The position numbers and the translations under genes are program-made. The notes beneath the pieces were generated by a model that saw nothing but the letters and a program-made list of their open reading frames with translations, was not told where the DNA came from and did not search any database. Of a DNA stretch of 39,369 bases, positions 23,157 to 31,809 are shown one piece after another. Numbering within the stretch: position 1 is the stretch's first letter; each line of letters starts with the position of its first letter. The stretch comes from an uncultured Erysipelotrichaceae bacterium (GTDB taxonomy: Bacteria > Bacillota_I > Bacilli_A > RFN20 > CAG-826): assembly GCA_902797855.1 (NCBI GenBank), contig CADBUI010000010.1:1-39369 (forward strand). Direction: 5' to 3'.

Positions 23157-24268
23157 TTTACATAAACTAGATGAGACAAGGCATTATATTCCTTGTCTTT
23201 TTTATATTTTAATTCTTTATATAGTTCTTTATGGTCTTTATCCAAAATAATAACTTTAATTGGATTAGCTCTCACGAGTGATTTTCTTTCAAAATATTTA
23301 ATAATTTGTTTTCTCACTGGTAGTGAATCTTTAATTAAAATTAATTCTTTAATAAAAGTTAATTCATTTTGATATTTTGTTTTCACGCTTCCAATCGCCT
23401 TATTATTTTTAATAATTAAATAATGATCAAAGTCATCATTAATAAAATTCTTAGTGATTTTTAACTCAGTTAATTTATCGTTACTAGTAAGGACAGGTTT
23501 AAGAGATAATTTAGTTTTTTCGATTTTCAGTTCGAGTGCTTCATCCCAGATTTTATTCTTTGAATAATTAGTGAGCATCGTAAGTAGATTAGATTTACTT
23601 TCCGGATATTTTTTATATAAAGAATTCACTAGTTCTTTAATTTCTTGTCTCATCGTATAGCCATCATTAGGGCAATGTGATTTCATAACCGGAATATTTT
23701 CTTCTTTAATGCAAGACTTAATTTCACTTTCTCTAACTAGAATAAGCGGACGAATGAAAGTTATATCCGCTCTTTCAAGTTTCATTTTTGGCTCAAAAGT
23801 CGCAATTCTAGCTCCAAAAAGTTCATTCATGAATAAAGTTTCAATCGCATCATCTGCGTGATGAGCAAAGGCAACTTTATTACATCCAAGTTTTTTAGCG
23901 AGTTGGTTCATTGCTGCTTTCTTCATTCTAGAGCAGATTGAACAAGGTAGTTTTCCATCGTTTTTGCGGTGTTTATCTAAAGCTTCAAACACCATTCTTT
24001 CATCAACAACTTCTAAAGAAGAACCTAAGCTTTCAATATAGTTTTTAATTTTAGAAGCATCAAAACTAGGAAATCCAAGATCCATAATGGCAGGAATTAC
24101 CTCAAAATTCACAACTTTAAATTGTTTATATCTAAGTAGTGAATATAAAAGTAACATCGAGTCTTTTCCACCAGAAACGCCAACGAGAATTATATCCCCA
24201 TCGTTAATGAGGTTAAATTCTTGATCTGCCTTTCTAATAGCGCCTAAAATTCCTCTTAATGAATTCAT
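23147..24268 (-). CDS. TtcA-like tRNA 2-thiolation PP-loop ATPase with extra C-terminal domain
   Basis: A 373-aa protein. Residues 1-240 are a TtcA-type PP-loop enzyme: SGGKDS (32-37) binds ATP, CSIC (Cys109, Cys112) and Cys199 in KSHCPND match the three Cys that hold the [4Fe-4S] cluster, and AFAHHADDAIETLFMNELFG is the family core. TtcA thiolates cytidine 32 of tRNA. Residues about 250-373 are extra; the order of strands and the segments NKAIGSVKTKY, ELILIKD and KVIILDKDHKELYKELKYKKD look like a degenerate GNAT fold without the acetyl-CoA loop. The fold guess is tentative. It is transcribed away from truB from a shared palindromic -10, with a near-leaderless ATG. Confidence 0.85.
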   Translation of the reverse strand: MNSLRGILGAIRKADQEFNLINDGDIILVGVSGGKDSMLLLYSLLRYKQFKVVNFEVIPAIMDLGFPSFDASKIKNYIESLGSSLEVVDERMVFEALDKHRKNDGKLPCSICSRMKKAAMNQLAKKLGCNKVAFAHHADDAIETLFMNELFGARIATFEPKMKLERADITFIRPLILVRESEIKSCIKEENIPVMKSHCPNDGYTMRQEIKELVNSLYKKYPESKSNLLTMLTNYSKNKIWDEALELKIEKTKLSLKPVLTSNDKLTELKITKNFINDDFDHYLIIKNNKAIGSVKTKYQNELTFIKELILIKDSLPVRKQIIKYFERKSLVRANPIKVIILDKDHKELYKELKYKKDKEYNALSHLVYVKEK

Positions 24269-24274
24269 AACTTC

Positions 24275-24288
24275 TATATTATAATATA
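24275..24288. promoter_or_regulatory. Palindromic divergent -10 element between ttcA-like gene and truB
   Basis: TATATTATAATATA is a perfect 14-bp palindrome. It contains TATAAT on the plus strand (24280-24285) and on the minus strand (24283-24278). Predicted starts are about 24292 for truB (13-nt leader without ribosome site) and about 24271 for the ttcA-like gene (3-nt leader). Confidence 0.6.
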
Positions 24289-24304
24289 AGCGTTAGATTT
24301 TTCT

Positions 24305-25150
24305 ATGAAAAGCGGTGCAATTTTACTCGATAAAAAAGTTGGATTAACTTCCAGAAAAGAAGTGAATAATGTCTCTTTTAAATTAGGCGAAAAGAAAGCC
24401 GGCCATATCGGCACTCTCGATCCATTCGCGGATGGTTTACTTATTATCTTGCTTGGAAAAGCTACGAAGATTTCTCCATTTCTAGAAAATATGGATAAAG
24501 AATATCTTGCTACTCTTAAGCTAGGTGAACTCACTGATAGTGGAGATAATACTGGTAACATTATTTCTAGAAAAGAAGTTCCTCTTCTTTCTAAAGAAAG
24601 AATTAATGAAGTGTTTTCCTCATTTATCGGTAAAAACAGTCAACTTCCTCCGATGTATAGCGCTATTAAAGTAAATGGAAAAGAACTATATAAATACGCT
24701 AGAGAAGGAAAAGAAATCGAACGCAAAGAAAGAGAAATAACGATTTATTCTTTATCTTTAATATCGTTTGATAAGGACTCAATTACTTTTCTTACTAAAG
24801 TATCAAAAGGAACATATATAAGAACTTTAGGAGAAGATATCGCTAGTAGACTAAATACAGTTGGGCATTTAACTAAATTAACAAGAACTAAAATTGGTGA
24901 ATATTCTTTAAATGATGCTGTTAATAGCGATAACGTAACTGATAAAGATTTGATTCCTGTTGAAAAAATGCTCTCATTTCTACCAATGGTAGAAGTAGAT
25001 GAAGAATTATCAAAAAAGATACAAAATGGGATGCATGTTAGACTTAATAGCAATGACGATTTAGTGCTTGTTAATGATAAAGATGGAGCGATTGCCATTT
25101 ATAAAAAAGATCATAAAGATATATACTCTTGTGTTAGAGGACTTAGATGA
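24305..25150 (+). CDS. truB: tRNA pseudouridine(55) synthase TruB
   Basis: A 281-aa enzyme that makes pseudouridine 55 in the T loop of tRNAs. KKAGHIGTLDPFADGLLIILLGKATK carries the catalytic Asp (LDP, about residue 38). KEYLATLKLGELTDSGDNTGNI, QLPPMYSAIKVNGKELYKYAREGKE and SKGTYIRTLGEDIA are the usual TruB blocks. There is no Shine-Dalgarno sequence ahead of ATG 24305. It overlaps ribF by 4 nt (ATGA, TGA stop), the common truB-ribF pairing of Bacilli. Confidence 0.96.
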   Translation: MKSGAILLDKKVGLTSRKEVNNVSFKLGEKKAGHIGTLDPFADGLLIILLGKATKISPFLENMDKEYLATLKLGELTDSGDNTGNIISRKEVPLLSKERINEVFSSFIGKNSQLPPMYSAIKVNGKELYKYAREGKEIERKEREITIYSLSLISFDKDSITFLTKVSKGTYIRTLGEDIASRLNTVGHLTKLTRTKIGEYSLNDAVNSDNVTDKDLIPVEKMLSFLPMVEVDEELSKKIQNGMHVRLNSNDDLVLVNDKDGAIAIYKKDHKDIYSCVRGLR

Positions 25151-26037
25151 AAACTATTGAACTAGATTATCAAAATATTCCTTCACTTAACGAAGAACTA
25201 TGCCTATGTTTAGGCTATTTTGATGGTGTTCATCGCGGTCATCAAAAGTTGCTTCTTGAAGCAAGAAAACATTCCTCTAAAAAGATTGGAGTGCTCACCT
25301 TTGATAGACCTGTTTCTTCATTACTTAATAATGGAAAATCTAAAGAAATTATCACCTCTAACAACGATAAAATCCGCATCATTTCTAGACTCGGAATTGA
25401 CTATCTATTTATCGTTAAAATCGATAAGAATTTTTTATCATTTTCACCCGAGGATTTCATTAATAAAATCCTTAAGAAATTAGGTGTCATAGAAGTCTAT
25501 GTTGGAGAGGATTATCGCTTTGGAAAAGCTGCTTTAGGTGATAACTCTCTATTAAGAAAATATTTCGATGTCACCGAAGTAAATCTTTTACTTGATAATG
25601 GTCAAAAACTCTCATCATCTAATATAATTAGCCATATAAAAAATGGAGAGATAATGTCCGCGAATAAAGAGCTTGGACATAACTATCAAATAAGTGGAAA
25701 AGTAGTGGAAGGACATCACCGTGGAATCTCACTTGGATTCCCAACTGAAAATATCGAATTATCATCAAATTATGTCATTCCAAAATATGGTGTTTATAAA
25801 ACGATAATTTATATCTCTGGCATTCCTCATTTATCTATCACAAATGTTGGTGTTCATCCAACCGTAGGAAAAGAAGATAAACCAGTCTTCGAAGTCCATA
25901 TTCCTAATTATAAAAGTGATGATTATGGTAAAACCGTTTATCTTGAATTTTTAGATTTTGTTAGAGAAGAGAAAGTTTTTAACACAGTTGAAGAATTAAA
26001 AGCACAAATTTCTAGCGATCTAAAATCTATTCAATAA
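25147..26037 (+). CDS. ribF: Bifunctional riboflavin kinase / FAD synthetase RibF
   Basis: A 296-aa enzyme converting riboflavin to FMN and then FAD. The N-terminal adenylyltransferase domain shows [16 protein letters not shown] (about 22-37) and [14 protein letters not shown]. The C-terminal kinase domain shows [15 protein letters not shown], with the PTxN metal/ATP motif, then YGVYKT and [11 protein letters not shown]. The length is normal. It is translated by coupling to truB and is followed directly by the rpsO leader. Its products would feed the two FAD-type oxidoreductases downstream of pnp. Confidence 0.96.
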   Translation: MKTIELDYQNIPSLNEELCLCLGYFDGVHRGHQKLLLEARKHSSKKIGVLTFDRPVSSLLNNGKSKEIITSNNDKIRIISRLGIDYLFIVKIDKNFLSFSPEDFINKILKKLGVIEVYVGEDYRFGKAALGDNSLLRKYFDVTEVNLLLDNGQKLSSSNIISHIKNGEIMSANKELGHNYQISGKVVEGHHRGISLGFPTENIELSSNYVIPKYGVYKTIIYISGIPHLSITNVGVHPTVGKEDKPVFEVHIPNYKSDDYGKTVYLEFLDFVREEKVFNTVEELKAQISSDLKSIQ

Positions 26038-26045
26038 TTAATAAA

Positions 26046-26159
26046 TACTTGTATCTTGATACTAAGTATGATAACTTACTAATTGCGACTTATCCTACGG
26101 CTTTCGATTTAATCCGGCGAATCTCGTGGAATAAGCTAAGAAACATAGGAGGATTAAAC
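26046..26159 (+). promoter_or_regulatory. Structured rpsO leader, candidate S15 autoregulatory RNA
   Basis: Two hairpins precede rpsO. TACTT-GTAT-CTTG-ATAC-T-AAGTA is at 26046-26068. A longer one at 26089-26135 pairs CTTAT/ATAAG and CCTACG-side bases with CGTGG across a C-A mismatch (U-G next to C-G), then TTCG/CGAA around a purine-containing loop. The G-U/G-C step resembles the S15 recognition motif. S15 represses its own mRNA through varied leader folds in many bacteria; that use here is inferred. Confidence 0.45.
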
Positions 26160-26426
26160 ATGCTTTCAAAAGAAAGAACTGCTGAAATCGTTAAAAAATA
26201 CGGCAAAAACGAAAAAGACACCGGCTCTGTCGAAGTCCAAATCGCTTTATTAACTGCTCAAATTAACGATTTAACTGCTCACTTAAAAGCCAACAAAAAG
26301 GATGCAAGTGGCAGACGTGGTTTATTCGTATTAGTCGGAAAACGTCGTGGTCTTCTTGATTACCTCAAGAAAAATGACTTCGATGGTTATGTTAGACTAA
26401 TCAGTGAACTTAAGATTCGTAAATAA
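26160..26426 (+). CDS. rpsO: 30S ribosomal protein S15
   Basis: An 88-aa primary binder of 16S rRNA helix 22. [59 protein letters not shown] is the unmistakable S15 core. Start ATG 26160 follows AGGAGG with 6-nt spacing; the longer frame from 26049 runs through the structured leader and is rejected. It is followed by a strong terminator, then pnp, the order seen in most bacteria. Confidence 0.98.
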   Translation: MLSKERTAEIVKKYGKNEKDTGSVEVQIALLTAQINDLTAHLKANKKDASGRRGLFVLVGKRRGLLDYLKKNDFDGYVRLISELKIRK

Positions 26427-26450
26427 TCTTGGTAAAATCACACCTATAAG

Positions 26451-26474
26451 AAATCGCGTTCGTCGCGATTTTTT
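26451..26474 (+). terminator. Terminator between rpsO and pnp
   Basis: An 8-bp stem AAATCGCG / CGCGATTT (26451-26458 and 26464-26471) with loop TTCGT and a T run. Downstream of it, TAACAC-TT-GTGTTA (26495-26508) is a perfect dyad in the pnp promoter region. Confidence 0.92.
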
Positions 26475-26545
26475 ATTTTATAGTATTATCTTTCTAACAC
26501 TTGTGTTAAACTAGAAATAGATTTTTATAAGGAGAAAAAATATCA

Positions 26546-28711
26546 ATGAAAAAAGTATTCGAATTAGATTTCGAAGGCCGTAAGATTGTTGTTGAATGTG
26601 GCGAAATCGCCAAACAAACAGCAGGTGCGGTTTTGGTACGTTATGGTGAAACAGTCGTTTTAAGTAACGCTACTATTTCAAACCATACTGTTGATTGGGA
26701 CTTCTTCCCACTCTCAGTTGAGTACCAAGAAAGAATGTATGCCGCTGGTAAAATTCCTGGCTCATTCCTTAGACGTGAATCTCGTCCAAGTTCTCACGCT
26801 ATCTTAGCAAGTAGAATTACCGACAGAACTATGCGTCCACTTTTCCCTGATGGATTCAGAAACGAAGTTCAAGTCGTTTCCCAAGTCATGTCAGTTGACT
26901 ATGACAATTCACCAGAAATCACTGCTATGCTTGCATCTTCATTAGCAGTTTCCATTTCCGATATCCCATTCAATGGTCCTATCGCAGGTGTCTATGTTGG
27001 TAGAGTAGATGGTAAATTCGTCATCAACCCAACCGTTGAACAAAGAGCCAAATCCGATATCGATTTAACCGTTGCAGGTACTGAAGAAGATATCAACATG
27101 ATCGAAGCTGGTGCAGCTGAAGTCAGTGAAGAAGATATGCTTGACGCTTTAATGTTTGGTCATGAAGCAGTCAAAAAGCTCTGCCGTTTTGAAAAAGAAA
27201 TTATCAAGGCAGTTGGTTTACCAAAACGTGAAGTTCAATTAAAGACAATTCCAGAAAATCTTAGAGCAGAAGTTACCGCTAAGATTGATAAGGAACTAAG
27301 AGCGGCTGTTTCCACCTTCGATAAACTCGAAAGAGAAGAAAAGATTGCCGCTATTGAAAAGGCTACTGAAGAAGAATACGCCGCTAAGGAATATGCTTCT
27401 GAAAAAGAAAAAGCCGTTACAGTTCAAAGAGTTCACGAAATTCAAGAAGACATCGTCCATAATGAAGTTCGTAGACTTATTATTGAAGAAAAGATTAGAC
27501 CAGATGGTCGTAAAGTTGATGAAATTCGTCCACTTGACGCTCAAGTTGATCTTCTTCCAAGAACCCATGGTAGTGCTATGTTCACCCGTGGACAAACACA
27601 AGTTATCTCTGTTACCACCCTTGGACCATTATCTGATGAACAAATCATCGATGATTTAACACCAATTGAAAAGAAGAGATTCATGCATCACTATAACTTC
27701 CCACAATGGTGTGTTGGTCAAACAGGTAAGATCGGTGTTCTCGCTCGTCGTGAAATCGGTCACGGTGCATTAGGTGAAAGAGCTCTTTCTTATGTTATTC
27801 CAAGTGAAGAAGACTTCCCATATACCATCCGCACTGTAAGTGAAGTTGTTGAATCAAACGGTTCATCTTCACAAGCTAGTATCTGTGCAGGATGTATGTC
27901 ACTTATGGCTGCTGGTGTGCCAATTAAAGGTATGGTCAGTGGTATCGCGATGGGTCTTATCGCTAATGGACCACTTAATGATCCAAAATCAAAATATACA
28001 ATTTTAACTGATATCCAAGGTCTTGAAGATCACTTCGGTGATATGGACTTTAAGGTCGCAGGTACCGCAAAAGGTATTACCGCCCTTCAAATGGATATTA
28101 AGATTGATGGTGTTACCAAAGAAGTTCTACGTGACGCTTTAGCGCAAGCTCATAAAGCACGTGAACAAATCCGTAACGTCATGAGCAAAGCTATTGCAGA
28201 ACCTCGTCCAGATGTTGCTAAATACGCTCCAAAACTCGACAAGATGCAAATTGAAGTCGATAAGATTAGAGAAGTTATCGGACAAGGTGGCAAAGTCATC
28301 AACGATATCATCGCAAAATGCGATAATGTCCAAATTGACATCGATGATGATGGCTCAATCGTCATCTATCACATGAATAGAGAAATGATCAACAAAGCCA
28401 AAGCAATGATTGAAGCAATCGTTCGCGAAGCTAAAGTTGGTGAAGTCTATGAAGGTAAAGTAACCCGTGTTGAAGAATATGGTGCGTTCGTTAACTTATT
28501 TGGTAATGTTGATGGATTATGCCACGTTTCAAGACTCGGCTGGGGCTTTATTGCTAAGGCAAGTGATGTCGTTAAAGTCGGCGATACTTTAAAAGTTATC
28601 GTCACTGAAATTGATGATCACGATAAAGTTAAAGTTTCTCACCGTGAATTCGTCGAAAAACCTTCTGGTTATGTTGAAAAGCCAGCTAAAGGTGGTAAAA
28701 AACACAAATAA
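26546..28711 (+). CDS. pnp: Polyribonucleotide nucleotidyltransferase (PNPase)
   Basis: A 721-aa phosphorolytic 3'-5' exoribonuclease, trimer in the family. It has two RNase-PH domains (about 10-215 and 310-530), an all-helical linker between, KH (about 550-610, IGQGGKVIND) and S1 (about 620-690, EGKVTRVEEYGAFVNLFGNVDGLCHVSRL). Active-site blocks GSFLRRESRPS, RPDGRKVDEIRPL and ESNGSSSQASICAGCMSLMAAGVPI are intact. AAGGAG lies before ATG 26546. No terminator separates it from the oxidoreductase genes, so read-through is possible. It works in mRNA decay, in this lineage with RNase J proteins such as the one encoded downstream. Confidence 0.97.
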   Translation: MKKVFELDFEGRKIVVECGEIAKQTAGAVLVRYGETVVLSNATISNHTVDWDFFPLSVEYQERMYAAGKIPGSFLRRESRPSSHAILASRITDRTMRPLFPDGFRNEVQVVSQVMSVDYDNSPEITAMLASSLAVSISDIPFNGPIAGVYVGRVDGKFVINPTVEQRAKSDIDLTVAGTEEDINMIEAGAAEVSEEDMLDALMFGHEAVKKLCRFEKEIIKAVGLPKREVQLKTIPENLRAEVTAKIDKELRAAVSTFDKLEREEKIAAIEKATEEEYAAKEYASEKEKAVTVQRVHEIQEDIVHNEVRRLIIEEKIRPDGRKVDEIRPLDAQVDLLPRTHGSAMFTRGQTQVISVTTLGPLSDEQIIDDLTPIEKKRFMHHYNFPQWCVGQTGKIGVLARREIGHGALGERALSYVIPSEEDFPYTIRTVSEVVESNGSSSQASICAGCMSLMAAGVPIKGMVSGIAMGLIANGPLNDPKSKYTILTDIQGLEDHFGDMDFKVAGTAKGITALQMDIKIDGVTKEVLRDALAQAHKAREQIRNVMSKAIAEPRPDVAKYAPKLDKMQIEVDKIREVIGQGGKVINDIIAKCDNVQIDIDDDGSIVIYHMNREMINKAKAMIEAIVREAKVGEVYEGKVTRVEEYGAFVNLFGNVDGLCHVSRLGWGFIAKASDVVKVGDTLKVIVTEIDDHDKVKVSHREFVEKPSGYVEKPAKGGKKHK

Positions 28712-28741
28712 TTAATTAACAATTTCTTAGGAGATAATCTT

Positions 28742-30178
28742 ATGAAAGATATCATTATAATCGGAGCAGGAGTAGTTGGCTCGCTTTTAGCGAGAAAACT
28801 TTCCTCCTATAATCTTGACGTTTTAGTCCTTGATAAGGAAAATGACGTTGGAAATGTCACATCAATGGCAAATTCAGCGATTGTTCATTCTGGATACGAT
28901 CCAATACCTGGCTCACTTAAGGCTAAGTTAAATGTTGAGGGTAATAGATTATTTCCTAATCTTTGTAAGGAGCTCGATGTATCTTTTTCTCAAATCGGTT
29001 CTCTTACTGTCGCAATTTTTGATGAACAACTTCCAATGTTAGAAGAGCTCGCTAATCGCTCTAAAGAAAATGGAGTGGAAGTGAAACTCTTAAGCAAAGA
29101 AGAAGTTCTCAAAATGGAACCAAATTTAACTAGTGAGGTAAAGGGAGCTTTACTTGCTCCAAGTGCAGGTATTGTTAATCCCTTTACCCTAGTTGTTCAC
29201 GCTATGGAAAATGCCGTTGATAACGGAGTTAAGCTTTGCTTAGGTGAAGAAGTAACTAGTATTAAAGATAACGGCGATTTCTTTAGCGTTATAACTAAGA
29301 AAAACACATACGAGGCAAAAGTTGTTATTGATGCAGCAGGAGTTTATAGCGATAAGATTCATTCCATGATTGAGAAAATTGATTACGAAGTAAAACCTCG
29401 TAAAGGTGAATATTATGTTCTTGATCATTATGGAAAAATGCTCGTTAATCACACAATTTTCCCTCTTCCAAGTGAAAAAGGTAAAGGAATACTTGTTTCA
29501 CCAACCACAAGTGGAAACTTTATTGTTGGTCCATCAAGTGAATGGGTAGATGATAAAGAAGATTTATCAACTGATAAACCAACACTTGTGAATGTTAAAG
29601 CACAAGCTCAAATGATGGTGCCAAATATTCCATTTAACGAAGTTATTCGTACTTTTAGTGGCCTTCGTCCAACTCCATCCACTCATGATTTTATTCTTGG
29701 AACAGCAAAATCTAATAACAGATTTATCCTTGCTAGTGGAATTGAGTCTCCTGGACTAGCTTCTAGCCCAGCAATCGCTAACTATCTAGTGGATAATTTT
29801 GTTTCTAAAGTAATCAAACTTACACCAAAGAAGGATTTTAATCCTTATGTTAGAAAGCGCTTCGTTCCTAGCAAGATGACTTCTAAAGAACGCAATGAAC
29901 TTATTAAAGCTCATCCAGAATATGGAAAAATCATTTGTAACTGTGAAAAAGTTTCACTTGGAGAAATCCTTGATGAATTTTCTAGAAGTGTTCCACCTCA
30001 CACTATTAAAGCGGTGAAGAAACGCACTCGTGCTGGATTTGGTAAGTGCCAAGGTGGTTTCTGTCAACCTCTTGTTTTAGCCCTTATCGCTAGTAACTAC
30101 AAAATGAAAAAGACCGATGTTCTTCTTGATAAAGATGGATCTTATATCGCTCACTATTTAACCAAGGAGGCTAAGTAA
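28742..30178 (+). CDS. GlpA-like FAD oxidoreductase with BFD-like [2Fe-2S] domain
   Basis: A 478-aa protein of the DAO/GlpA class. The Rossmann start DIIIIGAGVVGSLLARKLS (3-21) binds FAD, and NSAIVHSGYDPIPGSLKAK and FSGLRPTPSTHDFILG are typical of glycerol-3-phosphate or 2-hydroxy-acid dehydrogenases. The C-terminal part (about 395-460) has CNC and a later CQGGFC, the four-Cys pattern of a BFD-type [2Fe-2S] domain. Likely role: oxidation of glycerol-3-phosphate to dihydroxyacetone phosphate, passing electrons to the next gene's product. AGGAGA precedes ATG 28742. The next gene starts 1 nt after its stop. Confidence 0.85.
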   Translation: MKDIIIIGAGVVGSLLARKLSSYNLDVLVLDKENDVGNVTSMANSAIVHSGYDPIPGSLKAKLNVEGNRLFPNLCKELDVSFSQIGSLTVAIFDEQLPMLEELANRSKENGVEVKLLSKEEVLKMEPNLTSEVKGALLAPSAGIVNPFTLVVHAMENAVDNGVKLCLGEEVTSIKDNGDFFSVITKKNTYEAKVVIDAAGVYSDKIHSMIEKIDYEVKPRKGEYYVLDHYGKMLVNHTIFPLPSEKGKGILVSPTTSGNFIVGPSSEWVDDKEDLSTDKPTLVNVKAQAQMMVPNIPFNEVIRTFSGLRPTPSTHDFILGTAKSNNRFILASGIESPGLASSPAIANYLVDNFVSKVIKLTPKKDFNPYVRKRFVPSKMTSKERNELIKAHPEYGKIICNCEKVSLGEILDEFSRSVPPHTIKAVKKRTRAGFGKCQGGFCQPLVLALIASNYKMKKTDVLLDKDGSYIAHYLTKEAK

Positions 30179-30179
30179 A

Positions 30180-31439
30180 ATGATTAATCGTGATTTAGTT
30201 ATCGTTGGTGGTGGCTCTGCTGGTATGTCAGCAGCCCTTGAAGCCTATTCTTTAGGCGTTAAAGATATTCTCATTCTTGAAAAGAATGATTATTTAGGTG
30301 GTATTTTAAATCAATGCATTCATAATGGCTTTGGTTTACAAGAATTTAAAGAGGAACTTACTGGTCCTGAATTCATGACTCGTTTCTCGAAAGCTGTGAA
30401 TGAAAAAGGTATTGAATATAGACTTAACACAAATGTTATTAATATCTCTAAAGATAAAGTTGTTTCCTATTCAAATAGTGAAGAAGGATTTGTCGAAATA
30501 AAGGCTAAGGCCATTATTCTTACAACTGGATGCTATGAAAGAAATAGTGGAGCAATCCAAATTCCAGGCGATAGACCTAGTGGAGTTTATACCGCTGGAC
30601 AAGCTCAGCTATATTTAAATATCTATGGTCAACTCGTTGGAAAACGCGTCTTTATCCTAGGTAGTGGTGATATCGGACTAATTATGGCTCGAAGAATGAC
30701 ACTTGAAGGTGCCAAAGTCCTCGGTGTTGCTGAACTAAATTCTTATAGTGCAGGATTAAACCGTAATATCGTCCAATGCTTACAAGATTTTGATATTCCT
30801 TTATATCTATCTCACACTGTTAAAGAGATTGTTGGACCTAAAGGTCATATCGAAAAAATCGTACTCGCTAAGGTAGATGATCATTTCAATTTCATCCCAG
30901 GAAGCGAAATCGAATTTGAAGTTGACGCTTTACTTCTTTCAGTTGGTCTAGTTCCAAATGTTGATTTAATTTCCAGACTTGGAATTCCTTTTAGTAAAAC
31001 TAGAGGAGCAGTTGTTACTGAACATATGGAAACAGAAATTGAAGGATTATTCACTTCCGGAAACGTTTTACATGTTCATGATTTAGTTGATTATGTCGTT
31101 AGCGAAGCTAGGGAAGCCGCTAAAGGGGCATATCTATACTTAAATAACAAACTATCTCATAAAGGGCACATGTATAAAGTTTCACCTAAAGATGGTGTAA
31201 ACTATGTTGTCCCTCAAAAGATATATATTGATGATGCTGAAGATAAACTTATCTTTAAATTTAGAGTTGCTCATCCATTTAAAGATATTAATCTAGTTAT
31301 CTCCGAAGGAGATAGAGTCATCAAAAAGATCTATAAACCAGCGATTATTCCTTCTGAAATGGAAATCGTTAAACTTGATAAATCTTTATTTAATAAAGAA
31401 AACGAAAATATATTCGTATATGTGGAGGAAAGAAAATAA
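30180..31439 (+). CDS. FAD/NAD(P)-dependent oxidoreductase, partner of GlpA-like subunit
   Basis: A 419-aa two-dinucleotide-fold flavoprotein. FAD site DLVIVGGGSAGMSAALEA (5-22) and NAD site RVFILGSGDIGLIMARRM (about 157-174) are clear, and LLLSVGLVPNVDL is the usual third block. GCYERNSGAIQIPGDRPSGVYTAGQAQ resembles the small subunit of opine/sarcosine-type and HcnB-like dehydrogenases. It has no redox-active CxxC disulfide motif of thioredoxin reductases. It likely moves electrons between the GlpA-like subunit and NAD(H). The ribosome site AAGGAGG is in the end of the upstream gene, and it overlaps the DUF1667 gene by 1 nt (TAATG). Confidence 0.85.
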   Translation: MINRDLVIVGGGSAGMSAALEAYSLGVKDILILEKNDYLGGILNQCIHNGFGLQEFKEELTGPEFMTRFSKAVNEKGIEYRLNTNVINISKDKVVSYSNSEEGFVEIKAKAIILTTGCYERNSGAIQIPGDRPSGVYTAGQAQLYLNIYGQLVGKRVFILGSGDIGLIMARRMTLEGAKVLGVAELNSYSAGLNRNIVQCLQDFDIPLYLSHTVKEIVGPKGHIEKIVLAKVDDHFNFIPGSEIEFEVDALLLSVGLVPNVDLISRLGIPFSKTRGAVVTEHMETEIEGLFTSGNVLHVHDLVDYVVSEAREAAKGAYLYLNNKLSHKGHMYKVSPKDGVNYVVPQKIYIDDAEDKLIFKFRVAHPFKDINLVISEGDRVIKKIYKPAIIPSEMEIVKLDKSLFNKENENIFVYVEERK

Positions 31440-31783
31440 TGAAAGAACTTATTTGTATTACTTGTCCTCGTGGTTGTCATTTAAAAGTTGATGATGACCT
31501 TAACGTTACTGGAAATTTCTGTCCTCGTGGAGCGATGTATGCAAAAGCAGAACTCACTCATCCAGTTAGAACACTTACTTCCACAGTTAAAATTAATTCT
31601 AAAGTTGCGGATAGACTCCCAGTTAAATCCGCTCGTCCTCTTCCAAAAGAACTCATCTTTAAAGCTATGGAAGAGATTAATAAAGTAACTATGAACGCTC
31701 CAATTTCAATTGGGGACGTAGTTATTAAAAATATCTTTGATACAGGTATTGATATCGTCGCAACCAAAGATATCTTAAAATAA
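31439..31783 (+). CDS. DUF1667 small Cys-rich redox protein
   Basis: A 114-aa protein with the DUF1667 signature: ICITCPRGCHLKV gives Cys6, Cys9 and Cys13, and GNFCPRGAMYA gives Cys28, spacing that suggests a [4Fe-4S] cluster. VRTLTSTVKINS and LPVKSARPLPKELIFKAMEEI complete the family pattern. In Firmicutes and Thermotogae this gene regularly follows a GlpA-like and an FAD/NAD oxidoreductase, as here, implying an electron-transfer subunit. The biochemical role is unproven. It is the last of three tightly coupled genes. Confidence 0.85.
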   Translation: MKELICITCPRGCHLKVDDDLNVTGNFCPRGAMYAKAELTHPVRTLTSTVKINSKVADRLPVKSARPLPKELIFKAMEEINKVTMNAPISIGDVVIKNIFDTGIDIVATKDILK

Positions 31784-31809
31784 TACATTATTTTACATAA
31801 GGAGAAAAT

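Noticed and set aside
26049-26159. Extended rpsO reading frame
   Set aside because: The extra 37 residues are not found in S15 and are encoded by the structured leader; AGGAGG directs the start to 26160.
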